This document shows positions 38,339-45,602 of a stretch of DNA of 64,000 bases, one piece after another (the stretch's first letter is position 1; every line of letters starts with the position of its first letter). The notes under the pieces were generated by a model. The model was given only the letters and a program-made list of their open reading frames with translations. It ran no database searches and had not been told where the DNA came from. The DNA comes from Streptomyces marokkonensis (GTDB taxonomy: Bacteria; Actinomycetota; Actinomycetes; Streptomycetales; Streptomycetaceae): NCBI RefSeq assembly GCF_008312835.1, contig NZ_VSKS01000003.1, positions 124,001 to 188,000 on the forward strand, written 5' to 3'. Both the position numbers and the translations under genes were made by a program.

Positions 38339-38826
38339 CCTACCGCGTCTGCTTCGTCTGCACCGGCAACATCTGCCGCTCCCCGATGGCCGAGTCCGTC
38401 TTCCGCGCGCGGGTGGCCGGGGCCGGGCTCGACGACCGGGTCGAGGTGGACAGCGCCGGTACGGGCGGCTGGCACGAGGGCGAGGGCGCCGACCCGCGCA
38501 CGGTGACCGTGCTGCGGGAACACGGCTACGACGCCGGGCACACGGCCCGGCAGTTCGACCCGTCCTGGTTCGGGCGCCTCGACCTCGTCGTCGCGCTCGA
38601 TGCCGGCCACCTCCGGGCACTGCGGCGGCTCGCCCCGACGGAGGAGGCCGCCGGCAAGGTCCGTCTGCTGCGTTCGTACGACCCCGCCGCCGGCGACGAC
38701 CTCGACGTGCCGGACCCCTACTACGGGGGCGCGGACGGCTTCGACGCGTGTCTTGAGATGGTGGAGGCGGCGAGCGAAGGGCTGCTCGCCGCCGTACGCG
38801 CGCACGTGGAAGGACAGGCTGCATGA
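38335..38826 (+). CDS. Low-molecular-weight protein tyrosine phosphatase
   Basis: 163 residues from ATG 38335. The P-loop C-x5-R is VCTGNICRS (Cys9, Arg15) and the general acid lies in DVPDPYYGG, both near their usual positions, so the enzyme should be active on phosphotyrosine. It is related to PtpA of S. coelicolor, which affects antibiotic production; whether this is that gene is not certain. It is coupled by ATGA overlaps to the membrane protein upstream and the cystathionine gene downstream. Confidence 0.9.
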   Translation: MTYRVCFVCTGNICRSPMAESVFRARVAGAGLDDRVEVDSAGTGGWHEGEGADPRTVTVLREHGYDAGHTARQFDPSWFGRLDLVVALDAGHLRALRRLAPTEEAAGKVRLLRSYDPAAGDDLDVPDPYYGGADGFDACLEMVEAASEGLLAAVRAHVEGQAA

Positions 38827-39992
38827 ACGATTCGACGACGGGTGCGGACCACGGCCCGGCGCTCCCCGACGGTGCGGGTGACGGCACCCGCGCGGTACGG
38901 GCCGGTCTGCCCGAGCCGGTCAAGCACGAGCCGACCCTGCCCGGCCCCGTGTTCGCCGCCCACTTCCATCTGCCCGGCGACCCCACCGGCCCGTACACCT
39001 ACGGCCGGGACGAGAACCCGACCTGGACGCTGCTGGAACGGGCCATCGGCGAGCTGGAGGCACCCGGGCAGGACGATGCCGAGACCCTGGTCTTCGCCTC
39101 GGGCATGGCCGCCATCTCCTCGGTGCTCTTCTCCCAGCTCCGCGCCGGGGACGCGGTCGTCCTGCCGAACGACGGTTACCAGGCGCTGCCCCTGGTGCGC
39201 GCCCAGCTCGAGACGTACGGCATCGAGGTGCGCACCGCGCCGACCGGTGGTGACGCCCAGCTCGACGTCCTCGACGGGGCGAGGCTGCTGTGGATCGAGA
39301 CGCCCTCGAATCCGGGACTGGACGTGTGCGACGTGCGCCGGCTCGCCGAGGCGGCACACGCCCAGGGCGCCCTGGTCGCCGTCGACAACACCCTCGCGAC
39401 GCCGCTCGGCCAGCGCCCGCTGGAACTCGGCGCCGACTTCGCGGTGGCCAGCGGCACCAAGCAGCTCACCGGGCACGGCGACGTACTCCTGGGCTACGTC
39501 ACCGGCCGCAACGCGGAGGCCATGGCCGCCGTCCGACGCTGGCGCAAGATCGCCGGTGCGATTCCCGGTCCCATGGAGGCCTGGCTCGCGCATCGCTCGA
39601 TCGCCACGCTCCAGCTGCGCGTCGACCGCCAGAACGCCACCGCGCTGGCGCTCGCCCAGGCGCTGCGGGAACGGCCGGAGGTGACGGGGCTGCGCTATCC
39701 GGGGCTGCCCGACGATCCCTCCCACAAGATCGCCTCGCAGCAGATGCGGCGCTACGGGTGTGTGGTCTCCTTCACGCTGCCCACGCGCGCCCACGCGGAC
39801 CGTTTCCTCGACGCACTGCGGCTCGTGGACGACGCGACGAGCTTCGGCGGCGTACGGTCCACGGTGGAGCGGCGCGGGCGCTGGGGCGGGGACGCGGTGC
39901 CGGAGGGCTTCATCCGCTTCTCGGTGGGCGCCGAGGACCCGGAGGACCTGGTGGCGGACGTGCTGCGTGCCCTGGCCGGATCGGCCGCCTGA
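38823..39992 (+). CDS. Cystathionine gamma-lyase/synthase family PLP enzyme
   Basis: 389 residues from ATG 38823, overlapping the phosphatase stop. It belongs to the Cys/Met-metabolism PLP family: Tyr/Arg in PYTYGRDENPTW, FASGMAAISS, the Asp in WIETPSNPGLDVCD, and the PLP lysine Lys213 in SGTKQLTGHGD. It should make or cleave cystathionine in transsulfuration. Lyase versus synthase cannot be told by eye; the Streptomyces annotation is usually gamma-lyase. It is the last gene of a three-gene overlapping operon and is followed by a strong terminator. Confidence 0.87.
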   Translation: MNDSTTGADHGPALPDGAGDGTRAVRAGLPEPVKHEPTLPGPVFAAHFHLPGDPTGPYTYGRDENPTWTLLERAIGELEAPGQDDAETLVFASGMAAISSVLFSQLRAGDAVVLPNDGYQALPLVRAQLETYGIEVRTAPTGGDAQLDVLDGARLLWIETPSNPGLDVCDVRRLAEAAHAQGALVAVDNTLATPLGQRPLELGADFAVASGTKQLTGHGDVLLGYVTGRNAEAMAAVRRWRKIAGAIPGPMEAWLAHRSIATLQLRVDRQNATALALAQALRERPEVTGLRYPGLPDDPSHKIASQQMRRYGCVVSFTLPTRAHADRFLDALRLVDDATSFGGVRSTVERRGRWGGDAVPEGFIRFSVGAEDPEDLVADVLRALAGSAA

Positions 39993-40041
39993 CCAGCCGC
40001 CGGGCACGGGGGCGGACGCCGGGCGTCCGGCGCGCCGCGGC

Positions 40042-40080
40042 GGACGGTCCGAGCCTCCCCCCTCGTGGCTCGGACCGTCC
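40042..40080 (+). terminator. Strong terminator after the cystathionine gene
   Basis: Perfect 14-base stem GGACGGTCCGAGCC (40042-40055) / GGCTCGGACCGTCC (40067-40080) with an 11-base loop, 50 bases past the stop. Confidence 0.8.
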
Positions 40081-40159
40081 TCGGTTCTGCGCGCGAAGAA
40101 CCGCGCGACCAAGGCTAGTTGACTCAGTGTCAGTGTCCAATCACCCTAGCGACAGCGAC

Positions 40160-40177
40160 CTATCGACTTATTTATAG
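40160..40177. promoter_or_regulatory. Possible LysR-type operator
   Basis: CTATCGACTTATTTATAG: arms CTAT and ATAG separated by ten bases, in an AT-rich patch 48 bases upstream of the LysR gene. This fits the T-N11-A dyad expected for LysR autoregulation. The arms are short, so the call is tentative. Confidence 0.3.
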
Positions 40178-40224
40178 TTGGCCGCATCCGGCCTGCAGCG
40201 GGGGCTGACAAGGGAGGGTGTGCC

Positions 40225-41130
40225 GTGGATCTGGCCTTGCTGCGGACCTTCGTGACCGTGCACCGGGCCGGCTCCTTCACCCGCGCCGCCGCGCTGCTCG
40301 GCCTCTCCCAGCCGGCCGTCACCTCGCAGATACGGACGCTCGAGCGGCAGCTGGGGCGGCCCCTCTTCCTGCGGCAGGCGCGCGGTGTGACACCGACGAC
40401 CATCGGGGACGAGCTCGCCCACAAGGCAGCACCGCATCTCGACGCCCTGGTGGAGATCGCCGAGTCCGGGCTGGAGGAGGACTCCTCCTTACGGACCCTG
40501 CATCTGGCAGGCCCCCCGGAGTTCACCGCCGAGCGGGCGCTGCCCGCGCTCACGGAGCTGACCGGTGAGGACGGCCAGGGCTTCGCCCTGCGCGCCTCCT
40601 TCGGCACCGCCGAGGAAACCCTGGAAGGGCTCGCCGCCGGACACCACGATCTGGCCATCAGCACGGCCCGGCCACGCGGGGCCCTGCTCTCGGCGACCGC
40701 GCTCTGCGACGAGGAGCACGTGCTGGTCGCCGCCCCGGGCTGGGCCGGGCGGATCGGCTCCGGCACGGTCCGCCGGAACGGTCCGTCCGCCCTGGAGCAG
40801 GTCCCGGTGGTCGAGGTGCACGAGTCGCTGCCGTTCGTCGCCCGCTACTGGGCGTCCGTCTTCGACTCCCGGCCGGTCGCCCCGGGCACCGTCGTCGTCC
40901 CGGATCTACGCGCGGTGCTGGCCTGCGCCACCGCGGGGGCGGGGCTCGCGGTGCTGCCGCGCTACCTGTGCGCGGGTGCGCTGAAGCGGGGCGAGGTGGT
41001 GGCCCTCCACGAACCGGCGGTGCCGCCGCTGCGCACGTACTTCCTGGTGGTCCGCACCGGCACACTGGCGATGCCGCACATCGCGCGGGCCCACGAGTGG
41101 CTGGAGCAGGCCGCCACCGACTGGTGCTGA
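40225..41130 (+). CDS. LysR-family transcriptional regulator (contains a TTA codon)
   Basis: 301 residues from GTG 40225 (GGGAGG upstream). The N-terminal HTH is canonical: DLALLRTFVTVHRAGSFTRA then LGLSQPAVTSQIRTLERQLG. The C-terminal effector domain runs from about residue 90 to 295. Codon 89 is TTA (40489-40491, Leu in EEDSSLRTL), at the boundary of linker and effector domain, so production should depend on bldA tRNA. Neighbours give no clear target. It is not divergent from a gene, as many LysR genes are. Confidence 0.88.
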   Translation: MDLALLRTFVTVHRAGSFTRAAALLGLSQPAVTSQIRTLERQLGRPLFLRQARGVTPTTIGDELAHKAAPHLDALVEIAESGLEEDSSLRTLHLAGPPEFTAERALPALTELTGEDGQGFALRASFGTAEETLEGLAAGHHDLAISTARPRGALLSATALCDEEHVLVAAPGWAGRIGSGTVRRNGPSALEQVPVVEVHESLPFVARYWASVFDSRPVAPGTVVVPDLRAVLACATAGAGLAVLPRYLCAGALKRGEVVALHEPAVPPLRTYFLVVRTGTLAMPHIARAHEWLEQAATDWC

Positions 41131-41180
41131 CCGGCCGAGGCGAGTGTCATCGCGGGAGACCGGCCGGTGGATCGCACGAT

Positions 41181-41194
41181 GTTTCACGTGGAAC
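41181..41194. other. parS-like site (one mismatch) at the Nudix promoter
   Basis: GTTTCACGTGGAAC, one base (G for A) from the parS core, with T on its left flank. It starts 35 bases upstream of the Nudix ATG and overlaps the position of a -35 box when CACATT (41204-41209) is read as the -10. Confidence 0.55.
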
Positions 41195-41215
41195 CAGGCG
41201 GGCCACATTCCCTCC

Positions 41216-41698
41216 ATGACCGTCCGACCCGTGGTCAAGCGCACCGCCCGAGCTGTTCTGCTCGAGGGCGAGAACCTGATTCTGATCAAGCGCACCAAAC
41301 CCGGCATGGATCCCTACTGGGTCACCCCGGGCGGCGGGGTCGAGCCGGAGGACTCGACCGTCGTGGACGCCCTGCACAGGGAGGTGTACGAGGAACTCGG
41401 CGCGAAGATCACCGATGTGGTGCCCTGTTTCGTCGACACCGTGGAGCACATCGGCGAGGACGGCGGCGCCACCGGCGTGAAGGTGCAGCACTTCTTCGTG
41501 TGCCGCCTGGAATCGATGGACACCTCCCTGCGGCACGGCCCGGAGGTCGACGAACCCGTCGGCGAGTACGAGATCGTCCGTGTGCCGTTCACCCGGGTCG
41601 GTATCGCCTCCGTCCACCTCGTGCCGCTGTCGCTGCGGCACTATCTGGACGGCAACATCGAGGGCGTACGCGCCATGCACGCCCCCGACCTGGGCTGA
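41216..41698 (+). CDS. Nudix hydrolase
   Basis: 160 residues. ATG 41216 has no SD, but CACATT ends six bases upstream, so the mRNA is probably leaderless. The Nudix box is complete: GGGVEPEDSTVVDALHREVY then EELGA, with all catalytic Glu. Substrate (an NDP-X such as ADP-ribose or a modified nucleotide) is unknown. The opening strand RTARAVLLEGENLILIKRT and the PYWVTPGGG segment before the box are typical of small Nudix enzymes. A mismatched parS palindrome lies at its promoter. Confidence 0.9.
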   Translation: MTVRPVVKRTARAVLLEGENLILIKRTKPGMDPYWVTPGGGVEPEDSTVVDALHREVYEELGAKITDVVPCFVDTVEHIGEDGGATGVKVQHFFVCRLESMDTSLRHGPEVDEPVGEYEIVRVPFTRVGIASVHLVPLSLRHYLDGNIEGVRAMHAPDLG

Positions 41699-41716
41699 CC
41701 CCCGGGCCTCGCGCAT

Positions 41717-42655
41717 ATGGCCGAAAGCTCGGCCGATTCTGCGGAAACGGGTGGACGCCGAAGGTCCTCGTCGGACAGCCTGACCTGCGTGCCGACACCT
41801 TCCCTCGCCTCTCTGCCCATCCGCCGTCTGACGCTCCGCGATCTCACCGCCTGCGCCGACTTGTCCGAGGACCGGGGGTGGCCACGGGAGGAGCACAAGT
41901 GGGGTCTCCTCCTCGCGGCAGGAAAGGGTTACGGCATCGACGACCCCGGCGGCGGCCTGGTGACCGCGTGCGTCGTGACCGAGTACGGGCCGCGGGAGCG
42001 GCCCGACCTCGCGGCCATCGGCATGGTCCTGGTCGCCGAACGGCATGCGCGCCGGGGCGTGGGACGCCGGTTGATGCGTCACGTCGTCTCGGCGATGGGC
42101 GTCACGCCCCTCACGCTGCACGCGACCCCCTTCGGCCGGCCGCTCTACGAGGAGCTCGGGTTCAAGGTCACCGGCCGGGCCGAGATGCTGCGGGGTCACT
42201 TCGTCCCCTCGGGTGACCGGCCGGAGGTCGCCACCCGTGCCGCGACCGCGGAGGACCTCCCGGCGATCCTCCGGCTCGACGAGGAGGCGTTCGGGACGGA
42301 CCGCACGCACATCGTCACGCGGCTGCCCGCCTTCGCCGATCAGTTGCGCGTCGCCGAGGAGGGCGGCCGGCTCATCGGGTACGCGGCCGCCTGGCCCAAC
42401 ATGGACACCCAGGTCGTGGGCCCGCTGATCGCCCGTGACACCGCTACGGCCAAGGCCCTCATCGCTTCCCTCGCCGCCCACACCGGGCGGCCTCTGCGCA
42501 CCGACATCGACGTGCGGCACGCCGAGCTGCTGGACTGGGCGAAGGAGCACGGGCTGGCGTCCGTCGCGTGCAACGCCGTCATGACGTACGGGATCACGGA
42601 GCTGCCCGGGGACTGGAGCCGGCGGTTCGCCCCGGTGACGGTCGCGGCGGCCTGA
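41717..42655 (+). CDS. Tandem GNAT-domain acetyltransferase
   Basis: 312 residues if started at ATG 41717; GTG 41789 (VPTPSLASLPIRR) is a credible alternative that removes a low-complexity leader. Two GNAT units are seen. The first (about 35-160) has the acetyl-CoA loop ERHARRGVGRRLM and a FGRPLYEELGF end. The second (about 165-300) begins ATRAATAEDLPAILRLDEEA and is weaker in the CoA loop. Substrate unknown. It converges on the HbpS-like gene, with a terminator between. Confidence 0.82.
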   Translation: MAESSADSAETGGRRRSSSDSLTCVPTPSLASLPIRRLTLRDLTACADLSEDRGWPREEHKWGLLLAAGKGYGIDDPGGGLVTACVVTEYGPRERPDLAAIGMVLVAERHARRGVGRRLMRHVVSAMGVTPLTLHATPFGRPLYEELGFKVTGRAEMLRGHFVPSGDRPEVATRAATAEDLPAILRLDEEAFGTDRTHIVTRLPAFADQLRVAEEGGRLIGYAAAWPNMDTQVVGPLIARDTATAKALIASLAAHTGRPLRTDIDVRHAELLDWAKEHGLASVACNAVMTYGITELPGDWSRRFAPVTVAAA

Positions 42656-42675
42656 CAGCCGCACACGCCAACAGC

Positions 42676-42712
42676 GCGATGCCGGTCCCGCGAGCTCGGG
42701 GACCGGCATCGC
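42676..42712. terminator. Bidirectional terminator between GNAT and GlcG/HbpS genes
   Basis: Perfect 14-base stem GCGATGCCGGTCCC (42676-42689) / GGGACCGGCATCGC (42699-42712) with a nine-base loop, between convergent genes. Confidence 0.78.
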
Positions 42713-42733
42713 CGCGTGCCACGGGGCACGCCG

Positions 42734-43156
42734 TCAGACGAGTGCCTCCACGGCGGCCGCGGCGAAGGCGTGGTCCTGCTCCGGGGTACCGCCGCCGACG
42801 CCGATCGCACCGATCAGCCTGCCGTCGCGCCGGACGGGCACGCCACCGGCGATGAACAGCAGCGGCCGGTCGAGGGCGGTGGGCAGGGTGTGGAAGAGGC
42901 CTCCGGGGCGCACGGCGTCCGCGAGGTCGGCGGTGGGCGCGTTCAGCTGGAGAGCGGTGTACGCCTTGCGCGTGCTGGTCTCACCGGAGATCAGTACGGC
43001 GCGGTCGTCCCTGCGGAAGGTGAGCGGATGCCCGCCGGCGTCGAGAACGGTGACGCTGACCGTGACGCCGGCCGCCTCGGCGGCCCGGCGTGCGGCGGTG
43101 ACGAGGGCTTCGGCGTCCGCGGTGCCGAGCGGGACGACGGCGGTGGGGGTGCTCAT
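42734..43156 (-). CDS. GlcG/HbpS-family haem-binding protein
   Basis: 140 residues from ATG 43156 with AAGGAG nine bases upstream. The DUF336 fold shows LVTAARRAAEAAGVTVSVTV, then LDAGGHPLTFRRDD, KAYTALQLNAPTADL and a Gly-rich end GGVPVRRDGRLIGAIGVGG. S. reticuli HbpS is an extracellular haem sensor; this protein has no signal peptide and lacks the HbpS leader, so it is probably cytoplasmic. It lies about 100 bases downstream of the MFS gene on the same strand and may be cotranscribed with it under the divergent MarR protein. Confidence 0.82.
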   Translation of the reverse strand: MSTPTAVVPLGTADAEALVTAARRAAEAAGVTVSVTVLDAGGHPLTFRRDDRAVLISGETSTRKAYTALQLNAPTADLADAVRPGGLFHTLPTALDRPLLFIAGGVPVRRDGRLIGAIGVGGGTPEQDHAFAAAAVEALV

Positions 43157-43254
43157 GAGGGGTCTCCTTGCGGTACGGGTGATGCCGGCGGCCGTGCCGG
43201 TGGAACCGGTGGGAGCGGGGGCGGCCCTGGCCCCGCACCCTTCCGGTGCCGTGG

Positions 43255-44463
43255 TCAGTGGGTGAGGGAGGCCGGCCGTACGGCAGGCTCCGCGTCGGCG
43301 ACCGCCGTGCCGGGCTCGCCCGTGCGGCGCTCGAGGGCGGCCGAGACGAAGGCGAGCACCAGGGCTGCCGCGGCGAGGACGGCGCCGACCCAGTTGGGGG
43401 CGGTGTAGCCGAGACCGCCCGCGATCACCAGGCCGCCGAGCCAGGCGGACAGCGCGTTGCCCAGGTTGAAGGCGCCGATGTTGACGGCCGACGCCAAGGT
43501 GGGGGCGCCGTGCGCCTGGTCGAGGACCCGCTTCTGCAGCGGTGGCACCGTGGCGAATCCCAGACCGCCGATGAGGGTGATGGTGACGGCGGCGGCGACC
43601 TTGTCGTGCGCGGTCAGGGTGAACAGCGCGAGGACGGCGGCGAGGGCGCCCAGGGACACGTACAGCATGGGCATCAGGGCGCGGTCCGCGAACCGGCCGC
43701 CGACCAGGTTGCCGCCGACCATGCCGAGGCCGAACAGGACCAGCAGCCAGGTGACCGAGCCGTCGTCGTACCCGGCGACGTGCGTCATCATCGGGGCGAT
43801 GTAGGTGATGGCCGCGAAGACGCCGCCGAAGCCGAGGACGGTCATCGCCATGGCGAGCAGGACCTGGACGTTCTTCAGGGCGGCCAGCTCGTGGCGCAGC
43901 CGTACGCCCTCTGGCTTGGGCATGTCGGGGACGAGCCTCGCGATACCGGCCAGGCCGACGACGCCGAGGACGGCGACGACGGCGAAGGTGACGCGCCAGC
44001 CGGCGGACTGGCCGACGAGCGTGCCGAGCGGGACGCCGACGACATTGGCGACGGTCAGCCCGGTGAACATCAGGGCGATGGCTCCGGCCTTCTTGTCCGG
44101 GGCGACCAGGTCGGCCGCGACCACCGAACCGATGCCGAAGAAGGCGCCGTGGGCCAGCGAGGCGACCACGCGTCCCGCGAGCATGAGGCCGAAGGTGGGG
44201 GCCAGCGCCGAGAGCAGGTTCCCGACGACGAACAGCCCCATCAGCAGCATCAGCATTCGCTTGCGGGAGATCCTGGTGCCGAGCACGGTCATCAGCGGGG
44301 CGCCGAACATGACGCCGAGCGCGTAGCCGGTGACCAGGTGGCCGGCGGTGGGGATGGAGACACCGAAGTCGCCCGCGACCTCGGGCAGCAAGCCCATGAT
44401 CACGAACTCGGTGGTTCCGATCCCGAAGGCCCCGATCGCGAGGGCCAGGAGCGCGAGAGGCAT
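43255..44463 (-). CDS. MFS transporter (AraJ-like, DHA1 efflux type)
   Basis: 402 residues, twelve predicted membrane helices. The N-terminus PLALLALAIGAFGIGTTEFV and the motif-A-like loop GTRISRKRML place it with AraJ/YdhP-type drug or sugar exporters. It is transcribed divergently from a MarR-family gene 141 bases away, the classical layout for a repressor controlling an efflux pump. Substrate unknown. The HbpS-like gene follows on the same strand. Confidence 0.88.
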   Translation of the reverse strand: MPLALLALAIGAFGIGTTEFVIMGLLPEVAGDFGVSIPTAGHLVTGYALGVMFGAPLMTVLGTRISRKRMLMLLMGLFVVGNLLSALAPTFGLMLAGRVVASLAHGAFFGIGSVVAADLVAPDKKAGAIALMFTGLTVANVVGVPLGTLVGQSAGWRVTFAVVAVLGVVGLAGIARLVPDMPKPEGVRLRHELAALKNVQVLLAMAMTVLGFGGVFAAITYIAPMMTHVAGYDDGSVTWLLVLFGLGMVGGNLVGGRFADRALMPMLYVSLGALAAVLALFTLTAHDKVAAAVTITLIGGLGFATVPPLQKRVLDQAHGAPTLASAVNIGAFNLGNALSAWLGGLVIAGGLGYTAPNWVGAVLAAAALVLAFVSAALERRTGEPGTAVADAEPAVRPASLTH

Positions 44464-44484
44464 GAGGGGACAAACCTTCCGACG

Positions 44485-44555
44485 ATTGCAGGAGCGCTTT
44501 ACGTGCCATCACAATAATTGCAGACGCTGGCTATTTGCAAGCGCCGTCTATTGCG
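44485..44555. promoter_or_regulatory. Candidate MarR operator region
   Basis: The MFS-MarR gap carries repeated half-sites: ATTGCA at 44485 and 44517, TTTGCA at 44534 and ATTGCG at 44550. The last three are spaced 16-17 bases apart, and a palindromic TTGCAA occurs at 44535-44540. The AT-rich character here stands out. The repeat spacing fits binding of several MarR dimers to control both promoters. Confidence 0.45.
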
Positions 44556-44603
44556 GCCGTGCCCTACCCTGGTGACAGGAGCTCCTGGACGGAGGAAACG
44601 CCC

Positions 44604-45068
44604 ATGACAGCCACGGACCCCGCGCTCACCGCCCTCGCTCAGGGCTGGTGCGCACTCTCCCTGCTGCACGGGAGGATCGAGGCCCACATCGAGCGCGCCC
44701 TTCAGACCCGGCACGACCTGAGCGTGCGGGAGTACTCCCTGCTCGACGTACTGAGCCGCCAGCACGACGGCGACGGTGGCCATCTCCAGATGAAGCAGGT
44801 CGCCGACGCGGTCGTGCTCAGCCAGAGCGCCACCACCCGCCTGGTCACCCGGCTCGAGGACCGGGGCCTGCTGGAGCGCTATCTGTGCCCGACCGACCGA
44901 CGCGGTATCTACACCAACGTCACCGAGTCCGGCCTCGATCTCCTCGAAGAGGCACGGCCGACCAATGACACCGCCCTGCGCGAGGCCCTCGACGAGGCGG
45001 CGAAGAACCCGGAGCTGGCCCCGCTCGTCCGGGCCGTGGAGACACTGAAGGCGCCGGTGCCCGCGTAG
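44604..45068 (+). CDS. MarR-family transcriptional regulator
   Basis: 154 residues from ATG 44604, preceded by GGAGGA at good spacing. The winged helix is clear: helix LSVREYSLLDVLSRQ, recognition region MKQVADAVVLSQSATTRLVT then RLEDRGLLER, and the wing PTDRRGIYTNVTESG. It is probably the repressor of the divergent MFS gene. Ten bases separate it from the following GNAT gene, so both are likely on one mRNA. Confidence 0.9.
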   Translation: MTATDPALTALAQGWCALSLLHGRIEAHIERALQTRHDLSVREYSLLDVLSRQHDGDGGHLQMKQVADAVVLSQSATTRLVTRLEDRGLLERYLCPTDRRGIYTNVTESGLDLLEEARPTNDTALREALDEAAKNPELAPLVRAVETLKAPVPA

Positions 45069-45077
45069 GGTGCCGAC

Positions 45078-45530
45078 ATGGGAGATCTTGAGATACGTAG
45101 CGCGGCCGCCGACGATCTCCCCGCGATCGTCGGCATGCTCGCGGACGACCCCCTGGGCGCCCAGCGCGAGTCCCCGGACGACCTCAGTCCGTACCTGACC
45201 GTACTGGAACGGCTCGCCGCCGATCCGAACCAGCACGTGGTCGTCGCGGTCCGCGAGGGGCGCGTCGTCGGGACGCTGCAGCTCACGATCGTTCCGGGAC
45301 TGTCCCGCCGTGGCTCCACCAGGTCGATCATCGAAGGAGTCCGCATTCACGCGGACGAGCGCGGCAGCGGCCTGGGCAGCCGGCTCATCGAGTGGGCGAT
45401 CGACACATCCCGGCGCGAGGGTTGCCGACTGGTCCAGCTGACCTCCGACAACACCCGCACCGACGCCCACCGGTTCTACGAACGTCTCGGCTTCCAGCCC
45501 TCCCACGTGGGCTTCAAGCTGCCCCTCTGA
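45078..45530 (+). CDS. GNAT-family N-acetyltransferase
   Basis: 150 residues from ATG 45078. A single GNAT domain: LEIRSAAADDLPAIVGMLAD start, central strand VVGTLQLTIVPGLSR, acetyl-CoA loop ADERGSGLGSRLIEWAI (Q/RxxGxG/A form) and the C-terminal TDAHRFYERLGF. The MarR-GNAT pairing is often seen in small-molecule resistance loci, but the substrate is unknown. The gene ends 10 bases before a 32-bp palindrome that is both a parS site and a likely terminator. Confidence 0.88.
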   Translation: MGDLEIRSAAADDLPAIVGMLADDPLGAQRESPDDLSPYLTVLERLAADPNQHVVVAVREGRVVGTLQLTIVPGLSRRGSTRSIIEGVRIHADERGSGLGSRLIEWAIDTSRREGCRLVQLTSDNTRTDAHRFYERLGFQPSHVGFKLPL

Positions 45531-45539
45531 CGATGCGCT

Positions 45540-45571
45540 CGGGGTCATGTTTCACGTGAAACATGACCCCG
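45540..45571. other. parS site within a 32-bp perfect palindrome (also terminator-like)
   Basis: The 16-mer TGTTTCACGTGAAACA (45548-45563) is the full parS consensus. It sits at the centre of a perfect palindrome extending outward by CGGGGTCA on the left and TGACCCCG on the right. The whole 32 bases recur unchanged at 63694-63725. As RNA it would form a long GC-capped hairpin between the convergent GNAT and serine hydrolase genes. Confidence 0.92.
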
Positions 45572-45602
45572 CACCGGCTCGCCCGAAGCCGATGGCCAGC
45601 GG

